IMG/VR virus record: IMGVR_UViG_3300037132_000070
Location: 1 to 39,364 of that record
Direction: 5' to 3' (one strand)
Length of the DNA: 39,364 nucleotides
Source: a virus
In this document: positions 14,924 to 25,000 of the stretch, one piece after another
Position numbering within the stretch: position 1 is the first letter of the stretch
Layout: each line of letters opens with the position of its first letter
Notes under the pieces: generated by a model
The model's input: only the letters and a program-made list of their open reading frames with translations
Database searches by the model: none
Told to the model about the DNA's origin: nothing
Made by a program: the position numbers and the translations under genes

Positions 14924-15471
14924 CCTTCCCCGATAACTTCCCCGTTCGCGTCACCGGCCCGTGCGAGGGTCTAGGCGGCATCTTTGAGTACCCCGCCACC
15001 CTCACCCGCGATGTGACTTGGCTCCCGACCTGCCAAGACGTCGTGATCCCCCCGCGCACGTTCAGCAACGAGTGGCTGACCATCACCCCGGGAGACCGCT
15101 ACACCCGCATCATCCAGCGCGCCGGCTACGCCTATGACGGCCCGGGTGACGCGCTCCTGGAGGCCGCACCGCACGACGCCGGGTATCAGTTCGTTGCGGA
15201 CATCGCCGCGGCATGGGTTTGGACCGAAGCCGAGACGCTGGAATGGTTCAACAAGCTGTTTCTGTGGGCCATGGCGACGTCCAACGCGGGATACGACGGC
15301 AAGCCCGCCGTGGCCTTCATGGCGCGTCTGGCGTACTACCTGGCCGTGCACGAGGCGGGGCAGACGTACCACGATCTGAAGACTCAGGGTCTGTGGCCGG
15401 TCATCGCCGCAGACATCGGCGAGCGCCTATCCGAGCCGGCCGGAATCCACGGGGAACGGGAAGGGGCGTAA
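14920..15471 (+). CDS. DUF1353-like phage protein
   Basis: This encodes 183 residues starting in an ATGA overlap at 14920. The pattern VIPPRTFSNEW ... AYDGPGDALLEAAPHDAGYQF, with a single His-Asp pair after a small Ala/Leu-rich helix, resembles DUF1353 proteins found near phage lysis and tail genes, whose function is not established. The C-terminal half is helical and Trp-rich. I see no known peptidoglycan-hydrolase motif here. The tie to DUF1353 is moderate because its usual 'tDlaSvP' part is poorly kept. Confidence 0.45.
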   Translation: MTFPDNFPVRVTGPCEGLGGIFEYPATLTRDVTWLPTCQDVVIPPRTFSNEWLTITPGDRYTRIIQRAGYAYDGPGDALLEAAPHDAGYQFVADIAAAWVWTEAETLEWFNKLFLWAMATSNAGYDGKPAVAFMARLAYYLAVHEAGQTYHDLKTQGLWPVIAADIGERLSEPAGIHGEREGA

Positions 15472-15472
15472 C

Positions 15473-16303
15473 ATGCCACTCACGCCAGAACAAATTGCGA
15501 ACGCCGGGGCATTGCTCGCCGGTCAAGTCTGGCGCGAGGCCGACCGCCGCGACTTCCGACCGGATTACGACCTTCAGACCATCGACCGCTACATCACCTT
15601 TATGGAGGAGGGTCACGCCGACGCGCTATTGACGTACCTGCAATCCACGGGCAAGGGATACAGCGACGCAGACCCCGCCACAACGCTTCAGGTCAACGGC
15701 AAGCCTGTGTCTGGCATGTGGACGCAGGGCAGCGCATCAAAGCGGGCAATCTTTGATCGCGCGGGGGAACTCAAGTCATGGGAGATTCACCAGTTTGTCG
15801 TTTCAGGCACCGGCCTTGTTTCCGTGTTCACGGTTCCCAACATGGGCGGTTCGTACACCATCACGATTCTCGCCAGCACGAAAATCTCATCGCTGGATGC
15901 GGCCATCTCCGCCCTTCCTGGCGGGCTCAGCAATAACGTTCACGTTGCCCGCGACGACCAAAGCGGATTGTGGCACGCGACAATCCATTCTGCGATTCGC
16001 GGGGGTGCGCTGAACTCCGGTTACTACCAGATGTTTGATCAGCCCGGGAAGCTGTTTCAGGATGAGGTAAACAGAGGCAATCGGTACAAGGTCACGTATG
16101 ACTATGTGTGGGATTTTCGCTACGGTGCCGATCAGCATCTTGGACATGCCGACTGGCAGAGCAAAAACCCGGTCACGATAGCGCACATCGGCCTGTCGTC
16201 CTACTTCAAGCGCTTGGCGAATAACGAGTTTCAGTACATGGCCATTCGCGATGTTCAACGCACGGCCGTGGTTATCGATATTAACGCCACGACGAGTTAC
16301 TGA
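15473..16303 (+). CDS. Hypothetical virion-module protein
   Basis: This encodes 276 residues from ATG 15473, two bases after the preceding stop and with a GGAAGGGG site. An N-terminal helical region of about 60 residues is followed by a beta-rich domain (SVFTVPNMGGSYTITILAST, then NNVHVARDD and GLWHATIHSA). No catalytic motif is evident. Position between small membrane proteins and fibre genes suggests a fibre, fibre-attachment or chaperone role. The stop overlaps the next start (TGATG). Confidence 0.5.
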   Translation: MPLTPEQIANAGALLAGQVWREADRRDFRPDYDLQTIDRYITFMEEGHADALLTYLQSTGKGYSDADPATTLQVNGKPVSGMWTQGSASKRAIFDRAGELKSWEIHQFVVSGTGLVSVFTVPNMGGSYTITILASTKISSLDAAISALPGGLSNNVHVARDDQSGLWHATIHSAIRGGALNSGYYQMFDQPGKLFQDEVNRGNRYKVTYDYVWDFRYGADQHLGHADWQSKNPVTIAHIGLSSYFKRLANNEFQYMAIRDVQRTAVVIDINATTSY

Positions 16304-16809
16304 TGATTGACGACGACAACGATGGAATCCAGTATCGCGCCGATGACGCGGACTCGGATATGCGCCAGACGCTTCTCGAAGCCCTGAGCGTTGATCCTCT
16401 CGTTGCCGATGCGGTTGGCGCGCTTTCGCAGGGCGGCGTTGATCCGGCAGACACGGTTGGTTTACAGAGATATGTGACAGAGGGGGAAGGCGAAGACCCG
16501 CAGACGTTCGAGGTCTCACAGGACGGCGCTTCCGTGACCGTGACGGCTGGCACCATTTGGGCGGACAAGGCAAACCTTCCCGTAGGCGGCGGCACCTTGA
16601 CGCTGGCCGGCGATACCGAGTGGGTCTACGTGTGGGCGGCGCGAGACTTGAGCGCGGGCGGCATCGACCACATGACGGAAACTCCAACGAGTTCAACGGA
16701 TCGAATCTTTCTTCCGCTGGTCAAGTACACCAAGGTCGGAACATCATGGCAACAGCAAGGGGGATTATGTCACCGCGGCGACTTCTATTTCTCGCAGCCT
16801 GTGCTGTAG
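16303..16809 (+). CDS. Small fibre-tip or baseplate-like protein
   Basis: This encodes 168 residues, start overlapping the previous stop (16301-16303). The acidic first 50 residues look flexible. After residue 60 comes a beta-rich domain (SVTVTAGTIWADKANLPVGG, GDTEWVYVWAARD) ending in DRIFLPLVKYTK and W-x-x-GDFYF-like strands, a pattern I have often seen at the ends of phage fibres and receptor-binding proteins. Its last 43 bases overlap the next gene in another frame. Confidence 0.5.
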   Translation: MIDDDNDGIQYRADDADSDMRQTLLEALSVDPLVADAVGALSQGGVDPADTVGLQRYVTEGEGEDPQTFEVSQDGASVTVTAGTIWADKANLPVGGGTLTLAGDTEWVYVWAARDLSAGGIDHMTETPTSSTDRIFLPLVKYTKVGTSWQQQGGLCHRGDFYFSQPVL

Positions 16810-19523
16810 CCCTGTTGGGTTGCGGTGCGGCGCGCGCGCAGTTCGTGGGCCCCCCATACACCAACCAGGCGACGGGCGGGTACTGGTCATGGTATCAGCT
16901 TCAGGACGTGGGTGTCGTGAGCCAGCTTGTCGAGGCGATCAACGATCGCGTGGCGTCGCTGGGGCCGCGCACGAGTCCGATGGGGGTTGCGCTGACGCCG
17001 TTCTGCTATGTGCAGACGCACCACATCTTCGACCACATGGAGACACTTGGAACGGCGCGCACGCCGGTCTACAACGAAGTCGTGACGACTAATCAGCTTT
17101 CGCCGTTCACCTATGGTGGGCAGACGATTCACCCGGTTCTGACGCGGGACTTCTTTGACCTGCTTGACCAGAAGTTGCTGGACATCACGCCGTACTTCGT
17201 TAACAACAGCACCAATTGGGTTGACGGAGAAGGAACGCTGAACAAGTGGTTTTGGCAGAGCATCACGAACAGACCGACCGGAGATTATGGCGCCATTCAA
17301 GATCCGCTTGTTAATCCTGGATGGGCTTACTGGAAGACCGACTGGTGGTGGACAAGCCGAAGGATTTTAGAGCACGGATACGAGCTTCCCGCAACCTATC
17401 CAACCGTCATCACGCCCGGCATAGATGTTCCGGGAACCAACTTTGACCGCTGGGTGGGGATCGACTTCCCAACCAACTACCCGTATCTGACGCCGGCGCA
17501 GGTTATGACCAACGCGCACATTGGGTTTCTGGCCTTCCCGCCGTCTACCAACGACGAGTTTGGCCTCATTATTGACGGTGGCTACGACTTCTTCACGCGC
17601 CAGCCGTTCACGACGAACCCGGCCGTAGTTTGGGAGATGACCTATGCACCTACGAACGGGAACGCCGGCCGCTGGGTCACGCACACCATTCAGCCATTCA
17701 AGGAGTTCATCGTAGACTCGCGGCCGGTGTGGCGCACGATCGCGCCGTCCGGCACGACCGCCAGCGTGACGTTCGATGCTACGGGGATTGCGCTGGTCAA
17801 CGCCATCGCCGCCACACACCAGATGACGGCAACTCAAGCGCAGCACGTCGCTGCCAGTACGGGCGCGGACGTGCCTGCCAACGCGACCTGGATTGAAGTG
17901 GACGACGTGAGCGGGATCGCGGGAGTCGCGCCGACAGGGACAACGATCGCGCTGGTGTACCCGCAGCAGCACAGCTTCGGCCCGTTCCCGAACTTCGCCA
18001 GCGCCTACGACATCAACGAGCGCGTGGACTATTTGAGGCAACTTGTCTGGACAACCAATCCGAACTGGGCGTGGAGCGACCAGCAGGGCACGACAACGGT
18101 TGGGTCAAAAGACACGGTATATTCCGTGGACCATCCGTCTTCTGGCTCCCCGTGGGTAAACATGGACGATACGTGGAACGGCATGTTTCCGCCAACGTGG
18201 GGGGTTGCACCATGGGAGAACTTGCCTTCTCCAGACGGTGCGCCATGGAGGTCATACTATGACGCGATAAGCTTCGATGGGGCGTACAACGTACAAACGA
18301 ACGGCTACCAGGGTCCGCCGAGATATTCATGGTTGTGGACGGGAAGCATTGACTGGGAAGAGACCGTTGGATTCGGCGAGCCGACAAAGCTATATACCGG
18401 CATGGAAGGAATCAACTGGGATGAAGTGTACGAACAAAACCCATGGCTTCCTGGTCAATATCAGATATACGGGCAGGATGACGGAAGCGGAGGACCGCTC
18501 GACGCATCTCCGTCGTTCCTCCGTTCATCCGGCATACGATGGTCGATGGATGACGTGACGGCGGTGCTTGGTTCGCTTTCCGTTTGGACCGGGGCGAATC
18601 ACGAAACAGATTTCTACACGGCAACGGTCTATACGCTTCCAGACTACCCAATTAAGTTCTGGTATGCCACGGGCGCGAACAACAACTCAAATGATTACAG
18701 CGGAAGAATTGATCCGTCGCATTTTGTAGCTCAGGCCGTTGGTTTTGTCGGCTCTAAGACTAACGGTTTTGTCAACTGTCAGACAAACGTTACCTATGGG
18801 CCGATGGCCACGATCTACACCAGCTCCACGGAAAACGATGAGCCGACCAACATTGTGACCTACGTTTTACCAGGAGAATGCATTCAGACCGTAGGGTGGA
18901 TCGAGGGATGGGTGATGTGGATTTATGGTCCTATGCCTATTACGTGGATTCAAAACATATATTACCCTCCAACAACGGTAACCGTAGCAAGAGGCGTCTT
19001 CGACCCTACGCTCATATACTGTAGCTACATCACTAATTCTTTTCCGGTAACGTACGTCGTCACAAACAAAAACTCAACGGCTTGGCTCGGGCTTCCCAAA
19101 GCACAAGACCCGCTGCTTGCTGGCGTGGATTGCTATGTGAGTGTGTCAACCAACATCTCCACCGTTGACCTTGATTCAGAGCAAGTCCTTGTGTGGGATA
19201 CAATCCATGTTTATTGGGCTCTAACGCGTTACGACGGTCATAATTTTATGGCCGGTTATCTTAACCCCGCAGAGCCAGACTATTCGTATTCCACGAACTA
19301 CCGATATGCTTCGGCGTACGTTACCAACACAATTCCCGTTACCAACATCACATCGGTCATCATAAGATGGGCGCCAAGCGGGACCACCAATGTCGGAGAG
19401 ACGGAAAGCATTACCTACAGCGGATTTCAGAAACAGGACGCCAGCGGGGCGACGAACGCGACGGTGATAGCCTTGCCTCCGCTGTTGAAGTGGGACGTTC
19501 CGGGAGGATACAAGAGAAGGTAG
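16767..19523 (+). CDS. Large exported fibre/adhesin-like protein
   Basis: This encodes 918 residues. ATG 16767 is preferred because AAGGGGG lies just upstream; ATG 16746 is the alternative. The N-terminus SPRRLLFLAACAVALLGCGAARA holds both a lipobox (LLGC) and a signal-peptidase-I-like site (ARA-Q), so it is exported either as a lipoprotein or free. The mature chain is Asn/Thr/Trp/Tyr-rich with almost no long helices, typical of beta-rich adhesins and receptor-binding proteins. No catalytic signature was found. The repeated short N-T-N-V and T-N-I motifs resemble secreted proteins of PVC-group bacteria. Likely a tail fibre or surface protein made with the virion genes. Confidence 0.6.
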   Translation: MSPRRLLFLAACAVALLGCGAARAQFVGPPYTNQATGGYWSWYQLQDVGVVSQLVEAINDRVASLGPRTSPMGVALTPFCYVQTHHIFDHMETLGTARTPVYNEVVTTNQLSPFTYGGQTIHPVLTRDFFDLLDQKLLDITPYFVNNSTNWVDGEGTLNKWFWQSITNRPTGDYGAIQDPLVNPGWAYWKTDWWWTSRRILEHGYELPATYPTVITPGIDVPGTNFDRWVGIDFPTNYPYLTPAQVMTNAHIGFLAFPPSTNDEFGLIIDGGYDFFTRQPFTTNPAVVWEMTYAPTNGNAGRWVTHTIQPFKEFIVDSRPVWRTIAPSGTTASVTFDATGIALVNAIAATHQMTATQAQHVAASTGADVPANATWIEVDDVSGIAGVAPTGTTIALVYPQQHSFGPFPNFASAYDINERVDYLRQLVWTTNPNWAWSDQQGTTTVGSKDTVYSVDHPSSGSPWVNMDDTWNGMFPPTWGVAPWENLPSPDGAPWRSYYDAISFDGAYNVQTNGYQGPPRYSWLWTGSIDWEETVGFGEPTKLYTGMEGINWDEVYEQNPWLPGQYQIYGQDDGSGGPLDASPSFLRSSGIRWSMDDVTAVLGSLSVWTGANHETDFYTATVYTLPDYPIKFWYATGANNNSNDYSGRIDPSHFVAQAVGFVGSKTNGFVNCQTNVTYGPMATIYTSSTENDEPTNIVTYVLPGECIQTVGWIEGWVMWIYGPMPITWIQNIYYPPTTVTVARGVFDPTLIYCSYITNSFPVTYVVTNKNSTAWLGLPKAQDPLLAGVDCYVSVSTNISTVDLDSEQVLVWDTIHVYWALTRYDGHNFMAGYLNPAEPDYSYSTNYRYASAYVTNTIPVTNITSVIIRWAPSGTTNVGETESITYSGFQKQDASGATNATVIALPPLLKWDVPGGYKRR

Positions 19524-19595
19524 TATCATTGCGGATCGTGTTGGAATGCTGTAATGTGTGTGGGACGGAACGGTGATGAAAGGACGGGTAGGCAT

Positions 19596-20762
19596 ATGGG
19601 CTTTTACGAGGACTGGCTTGCAAAACAGAACCGCATGAATGGGACAAATGAGCCGGTGGCTACGCCGATGTCGTCGCCTCCTGCCGTCACGCAAACACCC
19701 CCTCCGGTTATGCCGCAACCGCCGCAGGTTCCCGGACAGGCGGCGGTTCAGAATGCAATCGCTCCTGGCGCTGCGCCGTTCGTAGGCGGCGGCGGTTCGT
19801 TTCGCGGTGTCGGCGCGAGCGGGAACTGGCAGACCGGATTGGTCGGATCACCATCCCCCGCGCCGCCCGTTCCACAATCACCTCCATCTCCTGGCGTTCC
19901 GCTGGCGTTTCAAAACCCGCTCCCTCCTCCCGGTGCGCCGCCAACCGCTCCCGCGCCGCAGTGGGCGAATGTGCCGCTGCCTTCGCAGATGCGCGTGGCC
20001 ACGCCAGCAGCGCACCCCGGAAACTGGAGCGTGGGAATGCCCGAAGCGTCTGTGATGCTTCCTCCTGGCATGCGCGTGCCGAACCCCGGCGCGCAAGGAC
20101 CGGACTGGTCGCAGATCAACGCCGCTCCAGGAACGCCGACGCAGGCATTCAGCGGAGAACTCTCGTGGGTTCAGCAGGACGCCGCGCGACGCTACACGGG
20201 TGCCGCCCTACAGGGATGGGGTACGCCCGCCGAGCGTTCGCAGAAGGAGTCGAAAAACGCCGCAGATGCGCGACTTCAGCAGATGCAGCAGGCCGCGGAC
20301 ATGCGCGTTTCCGAAGCGCAGCAGACCCCGCAGGCACAGTTTGGCAAGGGCGGAACGGGCGCGACATATGATCCACAGACCGGACAGTGGACGCCGATCA
20401 CGCCACCGGCAAAGCAGGTCGGACCCAAAAGCGTTCCGGGCGGGTACGTTGACGAAGGCGGAAAGTTCGTTCAGACGCTTCAGCCGAAGGCCGATGCGGG
20501 TGCCGTGCGGTTGGAAATACAGCGCCGGCAGGCAACGGCGGCGCCTCACCGGGAGCGCATGAAGGCCATTATGAAGGCCATGAACGATCCGCTGACAGCC
20601 AAAGAGCGGCGTGCCGACCTGCAGGCCGAGTATGACAAGGCGTTCGAGTCGTACAACTCGGTGTTCGCGCAGGGCGAGCAAGTTGCGCCTTCCGCGTCCG
20701 GGGCGGCACCTTCAACCACCGCCCCAGTCGCGAAATGGAAGCCGGATTCATTGAACAAGTAG
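19596..20762 (+). CDS. Pro-rich virion-module protein (possible ejection protein)
   Basis: This encodes 388 residues from ATG 19596; an ATG at 19554 in frame has a poorer context. Residues 25-190 are low-complexity Pro/Gln/Ala/Gly, followed by a helical Gln/Ala-rich stretch around residues 210-255 and a charged C-terminal helix (KERRADLQAEYDKAFESY). This layout is common in small internal virion proteins encoded just before the large ones. No enzyme motif. Function is inferred only from place and composition. Confidence 0.5.
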   Translation: MGFYEDWLAKQNRMNGTNEPVATPMSSPPAVTQTPPPVMPQPPQVPGQAAVQNAIAPGAAPFVGGGGSFRGVGASGNWQTGLVGSPSPAPPVPQSPPSPGVPLAFQNPLPPPGAPPTAPAPQWANVPLPSQMRVATPAAHPGNWSVGMPEASVMLPPGMRVPNPGAQGPDWSQINAAPGTPTQAFSGELSWVQQDAARRYTGAALQGWGTPAERSQKESKNAADARLQQMQQAADMRVSEAQQTPQAQFGKGGTGATYDPQTGQWTPITPPAKQVGPKSVPGGYVDEGGKFVQTLQPKADAGAVRLEIQRRQATAAPHRERMKAIMKAMNDPLTAKERRADLQAEYDKAFESYNSVFAQGEQVAPSASGAAPSTTAPVAKWKPDSLNK

Positions 20763-20771
20763 CGGGGTGGA

Positions 20772-22040
20772 ATGAAGCCAGCCAACCAGATCACGGCCAT
20801 GGTCATCGACAACGGCCTCTTCTCTGAGGTCGCATCCCGACTTTCACGCGACTTCGCCAAGACGTACTACTGCCAGCCCGGGGCCGTCGAGTGCGAGTTC
20901 CCGCTTGTGACGCGGTGCTGGATCGGACGCGACCTTGAGGGGTTGACCGTTGTGCCGTCGTTCTGGCCGTATCTGGACAAGTGCGATCTGTTCGTTTTCC
21001 CCGACAACTGCCACGCTCCTCTACAGAAGCACTTGCTCGCACTGGGCAAGGTTGTTTGGGGCGGGCGCGACGGAGACGAGCTAGAGATGGACCGAGCGCG
21101 CACCAAGAAGTTGATGGAGAAGGCGGGGCTTCCTGTTCAGCCGTGGCGCATCGTGGAAGGCGTGGATGCGCTGACCAAGTGGCTTTCCGACAACCCGAAC
21201 ACCTACGCCAAAATATCGCGGTATCGCGGGCTTACCGAGACATTCGGCGGTATGAAGGTGGATCTCCTCAAGCCGAAGTTGGATGATCTGCGGCGCGACC
21301 TTGGACCGGACGCCAAGGATTTCCCGTTTGTGGTTGAGGACGCCATTGAGGACGCCATCGAAATCGGGCTGGACGGATGGTGCATCGACGGACGCCAACC
21401 ACCAGACTGCCTGTGCGGAATCGAAATCAAAGACAAGGCATACGCTGGAGTGGTGCTTCCCGCCGCGAAGTGGCCGAAGCCTATCCGCATGTTCAACGCA
21501 GGCATGGAATGGGAGTTGCGTCGCGTCGGGTATCGCGGCTTCCTTTCCAGCGAGTTGCGGTGCCAGAGCGCGGACTATGGACCGATGATCGACCTATGCT
21601 GCCGGTGCGGCATCCCCCCGGCAGACCTGTACTGCGAGATGATCGGCAACCTTGGAGAGATAGTTTGGCAAGGCGCACAGGGCGTCATGGTTCCGCCGAA
21701 GTGGATTTCCCGATACGGCGCGCAGGCCATGATTGACAGTGAGTGGAGCGCGGAACACTGGCAACCGATCGGCTTCCCTCCGTCCATGCGGAAGTACGTT
21801 AAGCTTCGCTACGCAGCCAAGGATGGAAAAGAGTACTTCAGCGCGCCCCAGGGGCCAGGCACGAAGTCTGCCGGGTGCGTTGTCGGGTTTGGTAGCACGT
21901 TGGATGCCGCGTGCGCGATGTGCGCCGGCGTGGCGAAGAAGGTTGAGGGATACGGAATATCAATTCATACCGAGTCCTTTGAAAAGCTGCACGAACAATT
22001 TGAAGACGCCGCGGCACATGGGTGCCCTCTGGAGCCCTAA
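20772..22040 (+). CDS. ATP-grasp ligase, PurD-like
   Basis: This encodes 422 residues, start ten bases after the previous stop with a GGGGTGG site. The N-terminal 100 residues form an alpha/beta pre-ATP domain ending in VFPDNCHAPLQKHLLALGKVVWG. Then come GRDGDELEMDRARTKKLMEKAG (about residues 99-120) and GLPVQPWRIV, the classic entry to an ATP-grasp domain; AKISRYRGLTETFGG would be the phosphate-binding loop and FPFVVEDAIEDAIEIGLDGW the metal-binding Glu strand. The C-terminal part, VGFGSTLDAACAMC, resembles the last domain of glycinamide ribonucleotide synthetase (PurD). ATP-grasp enzymes join a carboxylate to an amine or thiol. It sits among virion genes with no purine genes, so a peptide or protein-modifying role is more likely than purine synthesis (inference). 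Confidence 0.7.
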   Translation: MKPANQITAMVIDNGLFSEVASRLSRDFAKTYYCQPGAVECEFPLVTRCWIGRDLEGLTVVPSFWPYLDKCDLFVFPDNCHAPLQKHLLALGKVVWGGRDGDELEMDRARTKKLMEKAGLPVQPWRIVEGVDALTKWLSDNPNTYAKISRYRGLTETFGGMKVDLLKPKLDDLRRDLGPDAKDFPFVVEDAIEDAIEIGLDGWCIDGRQPPDCLCGIEIKDKAYAGVVLPAAKWPKPIRMFNAGMEWELRRVGYRGFLSSELRCQSADYGPMIDLCCRCGIPPADLYCEMIGNLGEIVWQGAQGVMVPPKWISRYGAQAMIDSEWSAEHWQPIGFPPSMRKYVKLRYAAKDGKEYFSAPQGPGTKSAGCVVGFGSTLDAACAMCAGVAKKVEGYGISIHTESFEKLHEQFEDAAAHGCPLEP

Positions 22041-22041
22041 C

Positions 22042-25000
22042 ATGCAGAAGCTTAACCCTTTCGTCGTATCAGACGGCAGCGTGCAGTTCGTGGCCGATGA
22101 AGACCTGCCGGCATTCCACCAGGAGGCGCAGCAGGCTGGCAAGACGGTAGAACCGGCGCAGGCGTTTGTTGACTCCAAGGGCACGCTTCTTCCTCCTGTT
22201 GCCGACGGCGACGTTTCGGCGTTCAAGGTTGAGGCGGAAAGCAAGGGCATCGAGCACCAGCCCGTGCGCTATGTTTCCCTGAACGGCCAGATGGTTCCAG
22301 TTGCGGACAGCGACCGTGCCGCGTTCATCAAGGAATATCAGACCGCCACGCCAGGGTCTCCAATGGGAAAGGACCGGGCGGCAGTTCAGGCCCGCGCATC
22401 CACTTCCGCAGACGAACAGCAGCGCGCGATGCTTGCCGGCGTGCAGGATCAGATTCAGAAGCAGGTCGATGGGTCCGCGCCGAAGCCCGCCACAAGCACG
22501 GTCGGCAAGGTGGCAGATGTCGGGCGAGACTTCTTGGCTGGCGCGTGGAACGCCGTGGCGCACGCTTGGCCGCAGGACGTGGCAGACGCCATGCGGATGC
22601 TTCCTGGCGCCGCAGGACGCGCAGGAGTGGCCATGAGCGCCGCCACCAAGGAGCAGGCGCAGGACGATACCCTCTCGCGCCAGAAGGGCAAGGGGGCGGC
22701 AAGCGACGTTGCTACGGGGGCGGGGGGCCTTGCCGCGGGCATCGGCATGATGGCCGGCGGGCCGGTTGGCTGGCTTCCGATGGCGGCTGGGGTAACGGCG
22801 ACCGGGCAGCGCACGTTTGACAACCTTGTTGCCATGGGCAAGGACAAGGGCACGGCGCGTCGGTGGGCGGCGGCACAGATGGCAGTTGAGGCCATCCCCA
22901 TGCTGATTGCGGCGCGAGTCGGAGCCGGCAAAGAGGCGCAAGATCTTTCGGCGCGGGCGTTGGCCAAGATGACGACGCAGCAGAAGATGGACGCTGGAAA
23001 CAAATTGTTCGCGCATATTGTCCGTGAGGCTGGTACGTGGACGGCGGCGGGGGCGGTACAGCAAGGCGGCGGGGCGGAAGTTCGGCGCCTGAGCGGAGAG
23101 CAGCCAGACGCGAACGTGGCGCTTGAGACGGTCAGGGGTGCAATTGGTGGCCTTGCCGGGTCTCTTGGCTTCGCAGGAATGAGAGGATTGAAGACGGTTC
23201 GGGCCGTGCGCCAGGGGAAGGCCGAATACCGTGCGGCGGGAGATGCGGCGGAAGTCGCCTCAGGCGCGGCGGCAGCACGCGCAGGAGCTTCTGTAGGTCC
23301 GGGGCGGGGAGAAGATGGCGGGGGTTCGCCCGAAGCGCCTACGGGGCCAAGGGACATCATGGCGGAAGCGGTGCCGCATGAGGGTTACACCGCCACTCGC
23401 GAACAGGCGATTGACTTTCTGGTCAAGCGTGGGATGAAGCGCGCAGATGCGGAAGCTCAGATTGCGGCACGTCGGGCGGTGCCGGCGGATGATACCCAAG
23501 GTGCGGGGCACGCGGCGGATGTGCTGGGTACGGTTCCTCCGGAAGCGGCAGAGGGAATGGTGAATGAGGCTGCCGGAGAGGGTGCGGCGCGGCGGGATAC
23601 TGCCGGTGCTGAATCATCTCCTATGCCAGCGATCCCACCTGCCGCCGTCCACGGCCCCGCCATCCGCGTGGTGGCCCCCGCCATCCGCACCCCGGACGGT
23701 CGCGCCGTCACAGGGGCCGATCACCCGTCCATCATCGCAGAAACCATGCCGCACCTGGCCGAAGCCGATGCAGCGGCCGCACAGGGCGCAGATGGTGTCA
23801 TGGGCGGCAACGTGGACGCCGTGCGCTATGGGCCGAACGCCGGGTTCACGGTCGAGGATGCTTCTGGCAATCAGCGGTTCGCCACCCGCGAAGAGGCCAT
23901 GGCCGTTGCCAAGCAGGCGGGGCAGGTAAAGCCAGAGTTCTCCAATGAAGCTGAACTGCACTCGCACATGGTCAAGACGCAGGCCGCTCCGGCAGGAGAG
24001 ATTCCGGAGCGCCCGTCAATCGGTGGCGTGTTCGGCACGCTCAAGCCGTTCATGGACTTCACGACCGGCATTCAGAACGCGCAGACCGCGGCAGTCGCTG
24101 CCGGGGCGCAACGCGCATTCAACTGGTTTGCGCGGCGCAACGATCGCGGGTCGATGAACCGGGAGATTTCTGGCGAGCAAGACGCGGGTAACACGCGGGC
24201 CGTCATCGAGGGCGCGCAGCACGCCCACACGGCCGAGAACGCACTTGTGCGGGGGGTGGGTGGCAAGGCCAAGAGCACGGGAAGCCTGGAGCGCATCGGC
24301 CTGACGGCGTATGTCGAGCATGAGGGCGATGTGTCTCTGATGTCTGCCGCCATGGTGCGCCTGCAAAAAGTCATCGACACGTCTCCAAGCTCGGCGGTTC
24401 GCAAGTGGTCGCGCAAGATGCAGGAAGGGTTGCGCTTTGCCATCGAGAATGCTCCGCGCATGGCAGACGCGGCACGGGCGTACCGCGCCGAAACCGACCG
24501 TCAGCTTCGATCGGTTGAGAATGCGAACGGCGTCAACACCGAGTACCGAAAGAACTACGTCTACCACATTCAGGAACGCGAAGCGGCGATTGACGATGCG
24601 GCGGAATCCGGCGGTGGCGTTTCTGGAAACTTCACCCGCCAGCGCACGGGGGGGGATACTTTTGTTGACTCGCTTGAGAATGGTCACGTTCCGAAGTCTC
24701 TGGACGCCATTGACCTTCTTCAGCAGCGCATCTCTCGCGGCAAGATGATTGTCAACCGCAAGCTGTGGAACGAATCGCTTGACCGGATGATTGATCCCGT
24801 GACTGGAAAGACGATTGGTGCTTCGGAAGTCCCGCGTATGCAGGTTGGTCCAGACGGCAAGCCCGTTTCTGCCGGCGTTATGGAGGCTCCTCCTGGATAC
24901 ACGACGGTTAATGTTGGCGGAACCAAGAAGTTTAAGACGGTGCTGAACCCCTACGTCGGGCTCTACAAGGCGCTGACCGGAGAGAGCTTCTTCAACGACA

